Positions 17,178-26,124 are shown, counted from the first letter of the stretch. The stretch: 48,682 nt of DNA from Bacteroidales bacterium UBA5833 (GCA_002433025.1 DJGZ01000057.1:1-48682), one strand, 5' to 3'. Numbers and translations are program-made. Notes: generated by a model from the sequence alone, not told the origin.

Positions 17178-20057
17178 TTAATCCCCGAATAACTCTTTTT
17201 CTTTTACAAAAACCACCTTGCCAAATTTTTCCAGTTCTTTGGTATTTATGCGTTTTTTATCTCCGACAATACAGATAACCATTGGTTTCTCCGCAATATT
17301 ACCGGCGTAAAACTGTCGGATATCATCAAATATCAGGTTTTCATAGGCTTTCTGCTTGACGAAAGCAGGATCAGTTTCATAACCCTGATTTTGCCAGCCT
17401 GTTATTTGTCCGCTTAAATCTCTGAAATGAGGGCGTTTGCTCAAAGCAGAATTACTCAGGTATTGCTGGATCATTTTTGTTCGTTCCGGCTTGGCCGGCA
17501 TATGGCGCACCAGACTGTCGAAAATGGTAATCGCCTCTATGGTTTTGTCGGCCTGGGTTCCGATTTTGCCAGTAAAATAACTTTCCTTGCCTTTTAAATA
17601 TGGATCAACATATTTAGCTCCGGCGCTGTAGGCCATCGAACGGGATTCCCTGATTTCCTGAAGGACAAGACCGGAAAAATCGCCGCCGAAATATAGATTA
17701 AAAGCATCCATTACCGCTTGCTGGTCAGGGTTATACGCGCTGCCATTGGCGAAAAAGTATATATTGCTTTGGGTTGCCTTTTTCTTATCCACAAAATAAA
17801 CCGTGTTTTCAGCGTATTGATTCATATCCATCACAACCGGCGTTTCTACTGATTTGCTGCCGCTGGTTTTAAAAACTTTTTTGCAGCTTGCAGCAATTTC
17901 CTGCGGATTCAGGTTACCGGAATAATGAATACTGACGCCATAATCCTGAATGGATTGAAAGGCGGCTGTCATTTGATCTGCCTGGTAGGATTTTATTTCC
18001 TTAAGCCCCGGACGGTCGATATATTCGGAAAGCTGACCATATTTCATATAACTAATTAAAGCACTTATCACATTTTCGGGTTCACTGCGCTCCATTTTGC
18101 GCTCTGTTTTGGCTCCTTCGTATAAAACACCCATTTTTGATTGTTCCAGTTCAGGATTTTCAAGCAATAAACCAATCAGGTCAAGGGCCTCATTGAATTT
18201 TTCATCAAAACCGACAACCTCAATGTTGGTATAACTTTCGTTGCCAAATATAGTATAGGTGCATCCGCTTGCTGCAATGGCTGCCTTAAAATCATCCAGT
18301 TTACTGCCCTTTGGATAAGCCAGGTTCATTGCTTGCACAGCATATTCCAATGATGGAATTGTATGATGTCCGACTTTATAATCAACATTCAGTTTAAAAA
18401 CATTATTGGCCGGATTTTTTACACAATACACATTCATGCCTTCCGTGGGTGCAATCTTTTCAATATCTTCCTCAAAATCAATATATTTGTGTTGCAATCT
18501 TGTTTCGGGGATTGCCGCAAATTTCAAAGCATAAGGAGAAGATGCATTCTTATTGGCAGCGATTGGCGTGTAATCCGGCTTGTCAATTTTCTGCTTTTTA
18601 GGGAATCCCATCTTCGAATAAAAAGCCAGATAATTATCCCCATAGTACTTATTGGCGATGTTAATCACGTCTTCTTTGGTAATGGCCATCAATTGATCGG
18701 GATACTGCAATAAATCATCAATGGATTGATAACGTCCGAAAGCCTGTGCAAGCATATTTCCCTTATAGGTATTAGATTCCATGCTGATCTGATAATCGCG
18801 GAACAGCTCTGCTTTAATGTTGCTGATCACAGCAGAATCAAAGTCCCCTGACTTTAACTTCCGCACTTGATTCATAACCAGTTGTTCCGCACTGCTCAGC
18901 TTTTGCCCCAGGACTTTGGGAACAAACAGAATTATGCTTGCGCCTTCATCGTTGTAGGGCATGCTAATAACCTGAGCGGCCAACATCTTGTTTTCAAGGA
19001 TCAGTTTGTCAAGCAATCCGGTTTCGCTTTGATTGGAAAGCACTGCATTACAAACCGAAAGCGGAATTTCATCAGAATGCCCGGCGGGTACTGTCCTGAA
19101 GCCAAGAATGCCAAGTCTTATCGGGCTCAGTTTCATTTCAACCTGCTCTCTGCCGTTAAATGGCTCCTCTTTATATACTTCCCGTACAGGAATCTCTTTA
19201 CGTTCCCATTTTCCGAACTTCGCTTCAATGATCGGTTTGACAATCTCTTTATCAAAATCTCCGGTCAGGATAAGCGCCATATTATTGGGCACATACCATG
19301 TGGTGAAAAAGTCATACATCCTGGTAAGAGATGGGTTCTTCAGGTCCTCAACGGTTCCTATCAGCGTTTGCTGTCCGTAAGGATGATTGCGGAAAAAGTT
19401 CTTATTGAAATTTTCGATCATGGAAAAAGCAAACATGTCTGAATACATATTTTTCTCTTCATAAACCACCTCCAGCTCTGCCTGAAAGGATCGGAAAACA
19501 GGATTTTCGAAACGATGGCTGTATAAATCCAGCCATTTTTCAATCTGCGTTGGTGGAAAAGCATTGTAATAAATGGTATAGTCTGGTCCGGTGCCGGCAT
19601 TTACGCCAGTTCCGCCCATGCTTCGCAGTAGGTTAAACATCTCGTTGGGAACGGCATATTCACCAGCCTTCAGTGACTCTTCATTGATTTCCTTCTGGAT
19701 ATTTTTCCTTACTTCCGGATCAGTTTCTCTGCCCAGCTTATCGTAAAGTCTGAAAATACTGTCAATATGCGGTTTTTCAGCTTCCCAGTTGATGGTTCCC
19801 AATTCCTGGGTGCCTTTAAACAGCATGTGCTCCTGGTAATGTGCCATACCGGTTGCCCCTTTGGGATCGTCCTTGCCGCCCGCACGAACCATAATACTGC
19901 CAAAAACCTGAGGCAAATTGTGGTCTTCATTTAAAATGATGGTCAACCCGTTTTCAAGTTGGTAAACCTCAACATCTATGGGCTTATAGTCGGCGCGTTG
20001 AGCTTGTGTTGTTAAAATCAACACCCCAAAAATGACTAAAAGGAAACTCTTTTTCAT
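17178..20057 (-). CDS. M16 family zinc metallopeptidase, exported
   Basis: A 959-residue two-half inverzincin peptidase with an N-terminal signal peptide (MKKSFLLVIFGVLILTTQAQ). The active half holds the inverted zinc motif HYQEH (His73, Glu76, His77), with a downstream acidic pair at about Glu200/Glu201 in ELEVVYEEKNM as the third ligand region. The second half (from about residue 500) is the catalytically silent partner domain, with a typical LVLQEIRESRSMAYSAGA. It probably degrades peptides in the periplasm or at the outer membrane. It has its own -7 box (20084-20091) and ends next to repeats. The specific substrate cannot be told. Confidence 0.9.
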   Translation of the reverse strand: MKKSFLLVIFGVLILTTQAQRADYKPIDVEVYQLENGLTIILNEDHNLPQVFGSIMVRAGGKDDPKGATGMAHYQEHMLFKGTQELGTINWEAEKPHIDSIFRLYDKLGRETDPEVRKNIQKEINEESLKAGEYAVPNEMFNLLRSMGGTGVNAGTGPDYTIYYNAFPPTQIEKWLDLYSHRFENPVFRSFQAELEVVYEEKNMYSDMFAFSMIENFNKNFFRNHPYGQQTLIGTVEDLKNPSLTRMYDFFTTWYVPNNMALILTGDFDKEIVKPIIEAKFGKWERKEIPVREVYKEEPFNGREQVEMKLSPIRLGILGFRTVPAGHSDEIPLSVCNAVLSNQSETGLLDKLILENKMLAAQVISMPYNDEGASIILFVPKVLGQKLSSAEQLVMNQVRKLKSGDFDSAVISNIKAELFRDYQISMESNTYKGNMLAQAFGRYQSIDDLLQYPDQLMAITKEDVINIANKYYGDNYLAFYSKMGFPKKQKIDKPDYTPIAANKNASSPYALKFAAIPETRLQHKYIDFEEDIEKIAPTEGMNVYCVKNPANNVFKLNVDYKVGHHTIPSLEYAVQAMNLAYPKGSKLDDFKAAIAASGCTYTIFGNESYTNIEVVGFDEKFNEALDLIGLLLENPELEQSKMGVLYEGAKTERKMERSEPENVISALISYMKYGQLSEYIDRPGLKEIKSYQADQMTAAFQSIQDYGVSIHYSGNLNPQEIAASCKKVFKTSGSKSVETPVVMDMNQYAENTVYFVDKKKATQSNIYFFANGSAYNPDQQAVMDAFNLYFGGDFSGLVLQEIRESRSMAYSAGAKYVDPYLKGKESYFTGKIGTQADKTIEAITIFDSLVRHMPAKPERTKMIQQYLSNSALSKRPHFRDLSGQITGWQNQGYETDPAFVKQKAYENLIFDDIRQFYAGNIAEKPMVICIVGDKKRINTKELEKFGKVVFVKEKELFGD

Positions 20058-20083
20058 TGATGACTATTTTAGGAATATTATAT

Positions 20084-20091
20084 CAAATGTA
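20084..20091 (-). promoter_or_regulatory. Bacteroidota -7 box for the M16 peptidase
   Basis: CAAATGTA reads TACATTTG on the minus strand, a full TAnnTTTG match 27 bp upstream of the ATG at 20057, giving a short leader. No -33 element stands out. Confidence 0.5.
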
Positions 20092-20150
20092 GGAAATTAA
20101 TTCTATCTTGTCTATTATCAATAGCCCGTCAAATTTAAGAATTGCGCAAG

Positions 20151-20187
20151 GACCCCGCCACAGCGGGGCAAGCTTCAAAGACCCCGC
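20151..20187. repeat. GC-rich CCCCGC inverted and direct repeat in an AT-rich gap
   Basis: GACCCCGC (20151-20158) pairs with GCGGGG (20163-20168) over a 4-nt loop. GACCCCGC occurs again at 20180-20187. This GC-rich patch stands out in the otherwise AT-rich 447-bp gap 20058-20504, in which I see no gene. Confidence 0.5.
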
Positions 20188-20504
20188 AAAAGTGGTGAGG
20201 CAGGCAGCAATGAATTGATTATGAATAATTTGCTATCATCAAACAAGTTTTATAATCCGCTGTAAGTCAATTCATTAAAGATTCTCAACGGAATATTGTA
20301 TAATGTAACATATTAGGTCAATTTCCCACTTATCTGGGGCAGCAAAGTAGGTATCAAAGCTTAATAAACTTATATGTTTAATAAAGTGGTATAAATCTTT
20401 ATAAATACCTTAGAAATCGGACTCCGTCAATAAAGGTATTTTTTCTGATGTCAGGCAATAATTAATTAATAAAGGAATTCAGATAAATTACCATTATTTA
20501 CATT

Positions 20505-20741
20505 ATGAAAAAACGCTTGCTCATCTTGTCACTGCTCGCCTTACTGGACTGTAAAAAAAACGACAATCAGCTATATGAATGGACGGATGTGTCGCCGGAA
20601 TCAACAACCGGTTTTCAGGAGATAAAGATGCTTACTGAGAATGTGGGTTACGTGGCAGGCTTTTTAAATAACAGGGCATATAACGTGGTTTGCACACAAA
20701 TTCAACCCGGAAATTGCATTTCAGAGAATAAAACTATTTAA
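20505..20741 (+). CDS. Short putative lipoprotein, probably truncated
   Basis: 78 residues. The N-terminus MKKRLLILSLLALLDCKKN looks like a lipoprotein signal with a lipobox cysteine at position 17 (LLDC). Then comes WTDVSPESTTGFQEIKML and NVGYVAGF, which resembles the first blade of YCF48/BNR-type beta-propeller lipoproteins (W..v...t..l..i.f...n.GyvaG). The frame stops after about one blade, where such proteins normally run for 300 or more residues. It is therefore likely the stump of a broken gene. It lies in an AT-rich patch with no clear promoter. The propeller assignment is tentative. Confidence 0.4.
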   Translation: MKKRLLILSLLALLDCKKNDNQLYEWTDVSPESTTGFQEIKMLTENVGYVAGFLNNRAYNVVCTQIQPGNCISENKTI

Positions 20742-20882
20742 GGGTTACAATTTTTCGATCGCAATTGCTCCTGTCCAATAGATCAGGTGGATTACTTACA
20801 AAAGAAAATAATGACTATTTAGCAATAAGGTTAACTAACTTAAGCTAACCATATTTTGACCACACGTCTTAAAAATATTAAA

Positions 20883-21239
20883 TTAACTGTTCCTTTTTCG
20901 CCTGAATCTACAATACAAGTAAAAATTAATTCCTATCCCGACAATTGCAAGAGTTGTAAAAACAACTAAACGGAAAAATGTCGTTTTAACTGCAAGGCCA
21001 GATAAAATCAATATAATTGCAGCAATTATCGGTGGGAAAGCAATTCCTGTAATCAGGTTTGCAGTTCGGAATCTTGTAGGCTGAGGATTTATTCTGGAAC
21101 CAATAAAGGCTCCAACGACACTAAAAAAATAGAACATTGAAAAATAGAAGGCTTTTGTGTCGAAAATAAATATCAAACAATAACCGAATAAAAACAAAGA
21201 AACAGAAAAATTTATTAAGAAGAAAAAACGTTGTTCCAT
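20883..21239 (-). CDS. Small integral membrane protein, unknown function
   Basis: 118 residues with about four hydrophobic helices (residues about 5-26, 30-48, 62-82, 87-108) and a basic C-terminus (RFRRKRNS). I do not recognise the family. Its start lies only 3 bp after the stop of a 39-residue hydrophobic peptide frame (21243-21362), suggesting one transcript from the box at 21418-21425. A small multi-pass protein directly behind a small peptide would fit an immunity or export partner, but nothing in its sequence proves that. The base composition is clearly more AT-rich than the flanking housekeeping genes. Confidence 0.6.
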   Translation of the reverse strand: MEQRFFFLINFSVSLFLFGYCLIFIFDTKAFYFSMFYFFSVVGAFIGSRINPQPTRFRTANLITGIAFPPIIAAIILILSGLAVKTTFFRLVVFTTLAIVGIGINFYLYCRFRRKRNS

Positions 21240-21242
21240 AAT

Positions 21243-21362
21243 TTATGAATTTGCACTAGGACAAATTGCAGCACTCAAACCAGCACTAATGGTAATACCA
21301 ACAATTATCCCACATGTCAAAAATTTTTCGTCAATATAATCATTATTTGAATTGTGGTACAT
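21243..21362 (-). CDS. Candidate 39-residue hydrophobic peptide
   Basis: ATG at 21360-21362 and TAA at 21243-21245. The N-terminal third is polar and acidic (MYHNSNNDYIDEKF). A Gly/Ile/Ala-rich hydrophobic stretch, GIIVGITISAGLSAAI, follows and is flanked by cysteines at positions 17 and 34, with the tail PSANS. An in-frame stop lies directly before the ATG. A full TAnnTTTG box (21418-21425) and a GGAGC-TAAT-GCTCC hairpin lie upstream, and the small membrane protein gene starts 3 bp after its stop. This layout is what one would expect for a small membrane-active peptide with a dedicated partner, but such short frames also arise by chance in AT-rich DNA. Confidence 0.35.
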   Translation of the reverse strand: MYHNSNNDYIDEKFLTCGIIVGITISAGLSAAICPSANS

Positions 21363-21391
21363 TTAAGGATGAGCATAAAAATAATTACCAA

Positions 21392-21405
21392 GGAGCTAAT
21401 GCTCC
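21392..21405 (-). promoter_or_regulatory. Leader hairpin before the 39-residue peptide
   Basis: GGAGC and GCTCC pair perfectly around TAAT in the predicted untranslated leader, between the -7 box and the ATG at 21362. It may be a regulatory or stabilising structure; no T tract follows, so it is not a terminator. Confidence 0.35.
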
Positions 21406-21417
21406 GGCTTCGTTTCA

Positions 21418-21425
21418 CAAAATTA
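21418..21425 (-). promoter_or_regulatory. Possible -7 box for the peptide/membrane-protein unit
   Basis: CAAAATTA reads TAATTTTG on the minus strand, a full TAnnTTTG match 56 bp before the peptide ATG. The surroundings are AT-rich, which raises the chance of a random match, and no -33 element is visible. Confidence 0.35.
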
Positions 21426-21613
21426 AAAGATGGTATGATTAAATTAAAACTATCCGTTTGAAAAATTGATTTAATAGCAGGCATCGTTACCCTGCATAGG
21501 TTAGCGATAAACATTTGAAGTGATTTTTTTTAGATGATGAAGAACACATAACTATACAGACTGACAGTAATCATTAACTTCACAATGAAAACAAAGCGGT
21601 ATTTCTCTTTCGC

Positions 21614-21621
21614 TATATTTG
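21614..21621 (+). promoter_or_regulatory. Bacteroidota -7 box for the flippase
   Basis: TATATTTG followed by CACCC matches TAnnTTTG and resembles the serS promoter (TTTGCACCC in both). It lies 29 bp upstream of the TTG start at 21650. Confidence 0.5.
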
Positions 21622-21649
21622 CACCCTAAACACCTATTCCTTTCCCATC

Positions 21650-22969
21650 TTGCCAAAAAGATCATATTTTCAGGATATTGCCGGGGTTTTAGGCAGCAAT
21701 GTGTTTACCCTGCTTGCCAACCTTGGACTGGTCGTTTTGCTTACCCGCCTGCTGGGCACCGAAGGGTACGGACTCTATACCGCCCTGCTGGTTATCCCAA
21801 CCCTGGTTGTCAGTTTTTTTCAGATGGGCATTCGTCCGACCACCGTTTTTTTACTGGGATCATCCAAAGAAGATGAGCACGAAATCGTTTCAGCCATGCT
21901 GACGGTGCTTGTATTTACTTCATTACTCGGTATCACATTTAGTTTCGGCGCTTACCTGCTGACAGGAACCCATGGCTATACGCCCATGCTGATCGGCATG
22001 GCACTGGTTACCATCCCTATGCGCCTGACAACCATCTACACCGGAGGCGTTTTCCTGGGAAAGGAAGAAATCCCGCTGGCCAACCGCATGAACTGGCTGA
22101 CCGGACTTTTAACGCTGGTCATCGCGGGAATACTGGTTTATGTGCTCCGGCTCGGACTCTTCGGCGCTGTGCTTTCACTGCTTCTGGGCAACGCCGTCGT
22201 CGCGCTGAATGCCTTCTTTCTGCTGAAAAAACGGTTCCGCATCCGGATAAGCCTGCACAATAAGCTGATTCTCCGCATGCTTGGCAAGGGGGTATTCTAC
22301 GCCCTGTCGTTTCTTACCATTCAACTGAATTACCGTATCGATGTGGTACTCCTGAAAGTGCTTTCCTCCCCTTCCGAAATCGGCATTTATTCGCTCGGCG
22401 TTTCCGTTGCCGAGTTGCTCTGGCAGATTCCGCTGGCAGTGGGTGTTGTGGTAATGAGCCGTACGGCCAATTCAACCGACCTGCAGGCCATCAACCAGAG
22501 TACCGCCCGGCTCCTGAGAATATCGCTTGTGGCCGGACTTGCTCTTTCTGCCGGCATTGTAGCGCTTTCGCCCCTGGTGGTGCCCCTGGTATTCGGATCG
22601 GGGTATATTCCAAGTGTGCGGGTGATGCAGACCATTATGCCCGGCATCCTGATGATTATTGTTTTCCGTATCCTGAGTGGTCAGCTTGCCGGAGCCGGAC
22701 GGCCCGACGCGGCCCTGAAAGCCTTTGCCCCCGCCCTGGTGCTGAATGTGGCGCTGAACTACCTCTGGATACCACAATTTGGCGCCAACGGTGCCGTGAT
22801 GGCAACCAACCTGAGTTATTCCCTTGCATCTGTGGTTTATCTTTTTATTTTTTCGCGAATCACCGGAATGCCGGTGAAAGAGATTTTCCGGTTTGGGAAA
22901 GAGGACTGGAGTTTTGTAAAACGATTCATCGACAGGAAAAAGAAACCTGAAAGCAGGAATGGGAGTTGA
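21650..22969 (+). CDS. Wzx-like polysaccharide flippase (MOP/MATE superfamily)
   Basis: A 439-residue polytopic membrane protein with about 12 to 14 hydrophobic helices. The start has the family pattern SYFQDIAGVLGSNVFTLLANLGLVVLLTRLLG. Later landmarks are YRIDVVLLKVLSSPSEIGIYSLG, and LVVPLVFGSGYIPSVRVMQ near residue 310. Such proteins move lipid-linked oligosaccharide units to the outer face of the inner membrane. The start codon appears to be TTG at 21650, because the conserved N-terminus begins there and no ATG lies nearby. It stands alone rather than inside a glycosyltransferase cluster, so its substrate is unknown. It is convergent with the GH92 gene across two hairpin repeats. Confidence 0.85.
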   Translation: MPKRSYFQDIAGVLGSNVFTLLANLGLVVLLTRLLGTEGYGLYTALLVIPTLVVSFFQMGIRPTTVFLLGSSKEDEHEIVSAMLTVLVFTSLLGITFSFGAYLLTGTHGYTPMLIGMALVTIPMRLTTIYTGGVFLGKEEIPLANRMNWLTGLLTLVIAGILVYVLRLGLFGAVLSLLLGNAVVALNAFFLLKKRFRIRISLHNKLILRMLGKGVFYALSFLTIQLNYRIDVVLLKVLSSPSEIGIYSLGVSVAELLWQIPLAVGVVVMSRTANSTDLQAINQSTARLLRISLVAGLALSAGIVALSPLVVPLVFGSGYIPSVRVMQTIMPGILMIIVFRILSGQLAGAGRPDAALKAFAPALVLNVALNYLWIPQFGANGAVMATNLSYSLASVVYLFIFSRITGMPVKEIFRFGKEDWSFVKRFIDRKKKPESRNGS

Positions 22970-23005
22970 AAATTTGGATTTTTTTGAAGAACAGATTAAC
23001 AAGAA

Positions 23006-23038
23006 GACCTGACAAGTTGAAAGAAAACTTGTCAGGTC
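23006..23038. repeat. Perfect hairpin repeat GACCTGACAAGTT
   Basis: GACCTGACAAGTT, the 7-nt loop GAAAGAA and AACTTGTCAGGTC form a perfect 13-bp stem. It lies between the convergent flippase and GH92 genes and may stop transcription from either side. Related copies are at 23068-23100, 17132-17175 and 45923-45972. Confidence 0.8.
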
Positions 23039-23067
23039 AATTCAAATTCAAGAAGCCTTTTTAAGAA

Positions 23068-23100
23068 GGCCTCACAAGTTGAAAGAAAACTTGTCAGGTC
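23068..23100. repeat. Second hairpin copy, two mismatches
   Basis: GGCCTCACAAGTT, the identical loop GAAAGAA and AACTTGTCAGGTC. The loop and right arm match the copy at 23006-23038 exactly over 20 bases. The left arm has two changes that break pairing. The two copies are 62 bp apart in the same orientation, so this is a tandem duplication of the element. Confidence 0.8.
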
Positions 23101-23184
23101 ATTTAACAGGCGGAACAGGTGCCCTATTTGAAAAGCCAACTTACCGCTGCTACACTTAAGAAATTAGAAATTTGTAATTAGTAA

Positions 23185-26124
23185 TTATTCCACAATCACC
23201 TCATCTACAAATATGTATGCTTGTCCACCGGCACCCAGATGCCACTGGGGTATGGTTCCGAAGTTTTCAGCTTTTACCTTGATATAACGGGCTGAAGCAT
23301 TGACCTTAGCGCCCAGATCGGCGGTACGCATTTCATAGTCGTTGACAGGAATGGTATTTTTCACCCTGCTGATTTCCCTGAAATTGCTGCCATCGTCTGA
23401 TACCGAAAAAACGACTTCGGTGGGCATCCATATCCAGGACCGCACATCCTGTACAAAACCTGCAGCCACTTTGCGCACCGGCTTTTTACTCCCAAGGTCC
23501 ACAATGGCCTCGAAATCCGTACCCTGATAGCCCTGCCAGCCGCCCAGCCTCCAGTTGCCGGCACCGCGCAGCCCGTCGATCAGCGCTTCGGGACCGCCGC
23601 CATGGTAATTGGGATGGTAATCAGAAAGCAACTCCACCTTGCGGTTCAGGTCAATTTTATAAAAGTTGCCTTCAACGGGCAGACTGTATCCGAACCCTTC
23701 CCTGTAAGCGATGGCTTTGACGGTAGTGGTAGCATTCAATGTTAACGGATCCGCATATCGCGCCGAGTTGCGGTCGGGAGCGCTGCCATCGGTGGTGTAA
23801 AACACTTCGCACCCCGGAACGATGGTTCCCACGCTTACCTGCATACCATCGCGGAAGCGGGAATCAGGAGCAATCAGAAAAGGAGCAGGCAGAATCAGCT
23901 CTTCCGTGATGGCGGTCACCGGTTCATTGCCTTCGCCGGTGCCCCAAGATTTGTTGGGCTTGCTTCCCATGGTAAAAACAAGTTCGCCGCCTTTCATCAC
24001 ATCGGCATGACTGATAAATGATCTGGTGTACTTTTCCCCGTTAAGGGCAGCCGACTGAATGTAAAACTTTTCTTCAGAAACATTATTAGCAATGATTTTC
24101 AGCACATTGCCGTTCTCAAGCGTAATCTCCATTTCGCGAAACCATGGAGTCCCGATGATATATTCAGGCAGTCCGGGGGTAACCGGATAAAAGCCCATGG
24201 CGCTCATGATCAGCCATGCTGACATTTGTCCGCAGTCTTCGTTGCCGATCAGTCCATCGGGCTGAGGCGTGTAAAATTCATCCATAATCTGGCGGACCCG
24301 CTGCTGGGTTTTCCAGGGTTGTCCGACGAAGTTGTAAAGGTAAGCCATGTGGTGACTGGGCTCATTCCCCTGTGCGTACTGGCCGATCAGGCCGGAAATG
24401 TCCTTCATATCGCGACCGCCCACCTCGGTTTCGGTGGTAAACAGTTCATCAATTTTTGCGGCAAACTTTCCCTTACTTCCGTGAAGCGCCGTTAAACCGC
24501 TGATATCCTGGGGAACATAATAGCTGTAATGAAACGAATTTGCTTCCGTAAAATGCCAGTCGACAGTCGTTGGATCGAAGGGAGTAAGCCAGTTTCCGTT
24601 GAGTTTCGGACGCATAAAGCCGGTGGATGGATCGAAGATGTTCTTGTACGATTGTGCCCTGCGGAGGTACTCACGGTACAGGTCATCGCGGCCCAGGTCC
24701 TTTGCCATCACAGCAATGCACCAGTCGTTATAGGCATATTCCAGGGTTTTAGAAATGGATTCATGCTCCTTGTCGCCCGGTATGTAGCCGTATCTGCGGT
24801 AAACATCCAGACCGTGGTGGTCCTGTGAGGCGCTCTTCAGCATCGCCTCAAGTGCTTTTGAACCGTCGTAACCGCGAATGCCTTTGGCCCATGCATCGGC
24901 AATCACGGGGATGGAATGATTGCCGATCATACACCAGGTTTCGTTGCCGGCAAGTTCCCAAACAGGCAGCAACCCGCCCTTTTCGTACATATTGAGCATG
25001 GTTTTGACGAAGTCGGTGGTTCGCTTCTGTTCAATGATGGTCATAAGCGGGTGCCAGGCGCGGTAGGTATCCCACAGGGAGAATACCGTATAGTTGGTAA
25101 ACCCATCTGCCGTATGAATGCCGCGGTCCATTGCCCGGTAACGTCCGTCAACATCCATAAAGGTATTGGGCTGCAGCATGGCGTGGTACAGGGCTGAATA
25201 AAACACCTTCAACTGATCGTCGCTGCCGCCTTTCACCCGAATTTTGCCCAGTTCCTTATTCCATGTATCGAAACTCTGTTTCCGGATTTCATCAAAATTC
25301 CAGCCGGGAATTTCTGCCGTCAGGTTTTTCAGGGCACCCTCGCTGTCGACGGCAGAGAGGCCTACTTTTACCTCAATCTGTTCGCCTTCTGTGGTGGTAA
25401 ATCCTGCAAAAACCTTGATGTTTGTTCCTTCGGCACGCAAAGCATCTGCCAGCAGGGTGTCGTTCACAGCAATGCCCTTCCGGGCGATGGGTTTGGAGAA
25501 CTTCATATGGAAATACCACACCATATCTTTTGCCCAGTTTGTGGAGCGGCGCATCCCCCTGATTTCGGTATCGCTGACAAACTCAATCCACGAGTCCAGC
25601 ACAATGTCGCGGTGCTGAAGATCGACAATGAGGTTAGCCGCTTCGGTAGCCGGAAAAGTATAACGATGGTAGCCCGCGCGCGTAGTAGCGGTCATTTCGG
25701 CAAACACCCCTGGTTTATCAAGTTTTACGCTGTAATAACCGGCTTCGGCTTTTTCGTTGTTTTTATTGAAAGGAGAGTTGTATTCCGTGTTCTTAAATAC
25801 CGGCTCACCCACAACGGGCATTACAAGTATGTCGCCGTAGTCACTGACACCGGTGCCATTGAGGGCCGTGTGTGCAAAACCGTAAATCACGCTGTCTGTA
25901 AAATGATAGCCCGAGCAGCCATCCCAGCCGTCAAGGCGTGTTTGCGGACTCAGTTGCACCATCCCGAAAGGAACTGTTGCCCCGGGATAGGTGTGCCCAT
26001 GCCCTCCGGTACCGATAAACGGGTCAACATAAGACGCAGGTTCACCGGTTTCGGCCTGTTGCTTGCAGGCGCTGAAAAAAACAGATAATAACAGGGCAAT
26101 GAATGTTGCGGACAGCTTTTTCAT
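23185..26124 (-). CDS. GH92 alpha-mannosidase lipoprotein with chitobiase-like and F5/8 C domains
   Basis: 979 residues. The lipoprotein signal ends in the lipobox FSAC (Cys20). The GH92 catalytic region follows, opening with YVDPFIGTGGHGHTYPGA and PFGMVQLSPQT. It contains QGNEPSHHMAYLYNF and the hallmark GNEDCGQMSAW (near residue 627), which carries active-site and calcium-site residues in known GH92 enzymes. After about residue 760 there is a chitobiase/beta-hexosaminidase C-terminal-like domain (VFYTTDGSAPD). The last 130 residues form an F5/8 type C (discoidin) carbohydrate-binding domain. GH92 enzymes are calcium-dependent exo-alpha-mannosidases that trim N-glycans or yeast mannan; which linkage cannot be told. 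It is the second gene of an operon with the GH29 fucosidase, 60 bp upstream. Confidence 0.93.
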   Translation of the reverse strand: MKKLSATFIALLLSVFFSACKQQAETGEPASYVDPFIGTGGHGHTYPGATVPFGMVQLSPQTRLDGWDGCSGYHFTDSVIYGFAHTALNGTGVSDYGDILVMPVVGEPVFKNTEYNSPFNKNNEKAEAGYYSVKLDKPGVFAEMTATTRAGYHRYTFPATEAANLIVDLQHRDIVLDSWIEFVSDTEIRGMRRSTNWAKDMVWYFHMKFSKPIARKGIAVNDTLLADALRAEGTNIKVFAGFTTTEGEQIEVKVGLSAVDSEGALKNLTAEIPGWNFDEIRKQSFDTWNKELGKIRVKGGSDDQLKVFYSALYHAMLQPNTFMDVDGRYRAMDRGIHTADGFTNYTVFSLWDTYRAWHPLMTIIEQKRTTDFVKTMLNMYEKGGLLPVWELAGNETWCMIGNHSIPVIADAWAKGIRGYDGSKALEAMLKSASQDHHGLDVYRRYGYIPGDKEHESISKTLEYAYNDWCIAVMAKDLGRDDLYREYLRRAQSYKNIFDPSTGFMRPKLNGNWLTPFDPTTVDWHFTEANSFHYSYYVPQDISGLTALHGSKGKFAAKIDELFTTETEVGGRDMKDISGLIGQYAQGNEPSHHMAYLYNFVGQPWKTQQRVRQIMDEFYTPQPDGLIGNEDCGQMSAWLIMSAMGFYPVTPGLPEYIIGTPWFREMEITLENGNVLKIIANNVSEEKFYIQSAALNGEKYTRSFISHADVMKGGELVFTMGSKPNKSWGTGEGNEPVTAITEELILPAPFLIAPDSRFRDGMQVSVGTIVPGCEVFYTTDGSAPDRNSARYADPLTLNATTTVKAIAYREGFGYSLPVEGNFYKIDLNRKVELLSDYHPNYHGGGPEALIDGLRGAGNWRLGGWQGYQGTDFEAIVDLGSKKPVRKVAAGFVQDVRSWIWMPTEVVFSVSDDGSNFREISRVKNTIPVNDYEMRTADLGAKVNASARYIKVKAENFGTIPQWHLGAGGQAYIFVDEVIVE

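Noticed and set aside
21317..21514. 65-residue minus-strand frame upstream of the small membrane protein
   Set aside because: It overlaps the 39-residue peptide frame in another frame and crosses its -7 box. It has no recognisable features beyond AT-driven hydrophobic residues.
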